From a bacterium Ga0077546 (GTDB lineage: Bacteria > Cyanobacteriota > Vampirovibrionia > Obscuribacterales > Obscuribacteraceae), in NCBI GenBank assembly GCA_001464165.1, contig LNEX01000497.1:1-14577 (forward strand): a stretch of DNA of 14,577 bases, in the 5' to 3' direction. This document shows, in pieces, positions 13,471 to 14,577 of this stretch. Each line of letters starts with the position of its first letter. Positions within the stretch are counted from its first letter, which is position 1. A program made the position numbers and the translations under genes. The notes beneath the pieces were generated by a model. The model was not told the origin of the DNA. It saw only the letters and a program-made list of their open reading frames with translations, and did not search any database.

Positions 13471-14577
13471 ATGTCAGAGAGTGTGAGCAAACGTGGTGCA
13501 AAGATTGGAGGACCAGAAAACTGGCTCGCTCTCCTTGGTGCTCCTGGTCTAAAAGAGAGAATCATTTTCACACTGACTATGATTTTTCTTTATCGCTTAG
13601 GCGTCCATGTGCCGATTCCCGGAGTCGACCCGGGTGCTTTTACTAAACACCCTGAATTAGCTCAGAATTTGCTGGGCATGATCGACTTGTTCACCGGCGG
13701 TGCCTTGAACAAACTTTCAGTTTTCTCAATGGGTATTGGGCCATTCATCACTTCATCGATTGTCATGCAGTTGATGACTGTGGTTATTCCGAAGCTAGAG
13801 AATCTGCAAAAGGAACAAGGTGAGCAGGGGCGCCGGCAGCTCGCTCAAATTTCGCGGGTCGCTACAGTATTCTTGGCAGTCTTTCAATCATTCATGTTGG
13901 CTCAACTCTTGTCGCGTATTCCTGGTGTAGTAATTACCCCTGGTCCGTTGTTTTTGATTAACACTACGATCATCCTGACATCCTGCGCTGTTTTCATCAT
14001 GTGGATGGGTGAACTGATCACTGAGCGTGGTGTCGGAAATGGTGCTTCGCTTTTGATCTTCCTTGGTATTGCCGCACGTATGCCGGTCATGATCAAAAAC
14101 ACTTATGAATCAGTGCAGACCGGTCAAGCCCCTGTTTGGGGTGTGACCGCCCTAGTGATCTTCTTCCTATTAGTTGTTGCTTTTATCGTGCGCTTGCAAC
14201 AAGGCGTTCGCAAAGTAATGGTGATGGGCTCAAGGCGAAATGTTGGTCGGCAAATTTTTGCTGCACCTGAAGATTACATGTATTTGCCAGTTAACCCCTC
14301 TGGTGTTATGGCCATCATCTTTGCCTCATCGTTGTTGATGTTCCCCTCTACGATCATGCAGTTTATGGCCCAGCAGAAGACCGATCCTGGGCAAGTCGTC
14401 TACAACGTTATCAAAGATATCCCTGGCATTGGGGCTGCTTTCGTCAGTCTTTGTCAACAAACTTGGGCTAAAGATACTTGGGGATTCCTTGCTCAAGAGG
14501 GCGCAAATGCCTTCTCTTATTACCGCTGGGAGCATTCGCTGGTTTATTTCTGTTTGATTCTATTCTTTGCTTTCTTC
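13471..14577 (+). CDS. secY: Protein translocase subunit SecY (3' end beyond window)
   Basis: SecY forms the inner-membrane channel for secreted and membrane proteins. The frame runs from ATG 13471 to the last base of the window, 369 codons without a stop; family members have about 430-440 residues, so the end is missing only because of the window. AGGGGA (13460-13465) is the SD. Signatures include IPIPGVDP, MGIGPFITSSIVMQL (87-101, plug/TM2 region), WMGELITERGVGNGASLLIF (178-197) and NPSGVMAIIFASSLLMFPSTI (275-295). Between TM7 and TM8 the outer loop (about 300-356) looks about 30 residues longer than in E. coli, with a helical-looking GIGAAFVSLCQQTWAKDTWGFL. It would be followed by adk, map, infA or rpmJ in many genomes; this is not visible here. 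Confidence 0.97.
   Translation, partial: MSESVSKRGAKIGGPENWLALLGAPGLKERIIFTLTMIFLYRLGVHVPIPGVDPGAFTKHPELAQNLLGMIDLFTGGALNKLSVFSMGIGPFITSSIVMQLMTVVIPKLENLQKEQGEQGRRQLAQISRVATVFLAVFQSFMLAQLLSRIPGVVITPGPLFLINTTIILTSCAVFIMWMGELITERGVGNGASLLIFLGIAARMPVMIKNTYESVQTGQAPVWGVTALVIFFLLVVAFIVRLQQGVRKVMVMGSRRNVGRQIFAAPEDYMYLPVNPSGVMAIIFASSLLMFPSTIMQFMAQQKTDPGQVVYNVIKDIPGIGAAFVSLCQQTWAKDTWGFLAQEGANAFSYYRWEHSLVYFCLILFFAFF

Noticed and set aside
13419..13646. Open frame overlapping the secY start in another frame
   Set aside because: It begins with TTG, has no SD, and conflicts with the well-supported SecY frame.
1..14577. Mobile elements, CRISPR arrays, toxin-antitoxin or defence genes
   Set aside because: No transposase, integrase, regular repeat-spacer pattern or defence domain was seen on either strand.

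Overview
The window is a bacterial translation locus: a tRNA-Thr gene, tuf (EF-Tu), one unrecognised membrane-protein gene on the opposite strand, and then a continuous S10-spc ribosomal-protein cluster of 21 genes (rpsJ to rplO) running into secY, which is cut by the window end. Every plus-strand gene is intact, and nearly all have a readable Shine-Dalgarno (SD) sequence. EF-Tu (the stretch [19 protein letters not shown]), S3, L3 and S10 read as closest to Cyanobacteriota. However, zinc-type S14 and L30 sit inside the cluster, which is not the photosynthetic cyanobacterial layout as I know it. The best guess is a non-photosynthetic cyanobacterial relative (Melainabacteria/Vampirovibrionia, possibly Obscuribacterales). 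That assignment is inferred from reading the proteins, not from a database comparison.

Layout. 1-143: possible promoter and tRNA-Thr(GGU). 144-1476: a short spacer with a hairpin, tuf, and a weak terminator. 1505-2482 (minus): a single-pass membrane protein with TPR-like repeats, converging on tuf. 2483-3043: a divergent regulatory region of about 560 bases with three dyads, candidate promoters, two leader hairpins and a candidate 19-residue leader peptide ahead of rpsJ. 3044-8703: rpsJ-rplC-rplD-rplW-rplB-rpsS-rplV-rpsC-rplP-rpmC-rpsQ. 8700-13277: rplN-rplX-rplE-rpsZ-rpsH-rplF-rplR-rpsE-rpmD-rplO. 13278-13470: a strong 11-bp hairpin followed by a good candidate promoter. 13471-14577: the first 369 codons of secY.

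The genes work together as the protein-synthesis core: EF-Tu delivers aminoacyl-tRNA, the S and L proteins build the 30S and 50S subunits, and SecY forms the membrane channel for nascent proteins. Two start-stop overlaps (rplP/rpmC and rpsQ/rplN) and short gaps suggest translational coupling. The S10 and spc blocks appear fused, with no promoter visible between them.

I found no mobile element, CRISPR array, defence cassette or clearly new system. The points of interest are the structured S10 leader, short hairpins in several intercistronic gaps, lineage-type extensions on L4, L24, S5, L30 and S10, an apparent insertion in an outer loop of SecY, and an unknown gene inserted between tuf and rpsJ.
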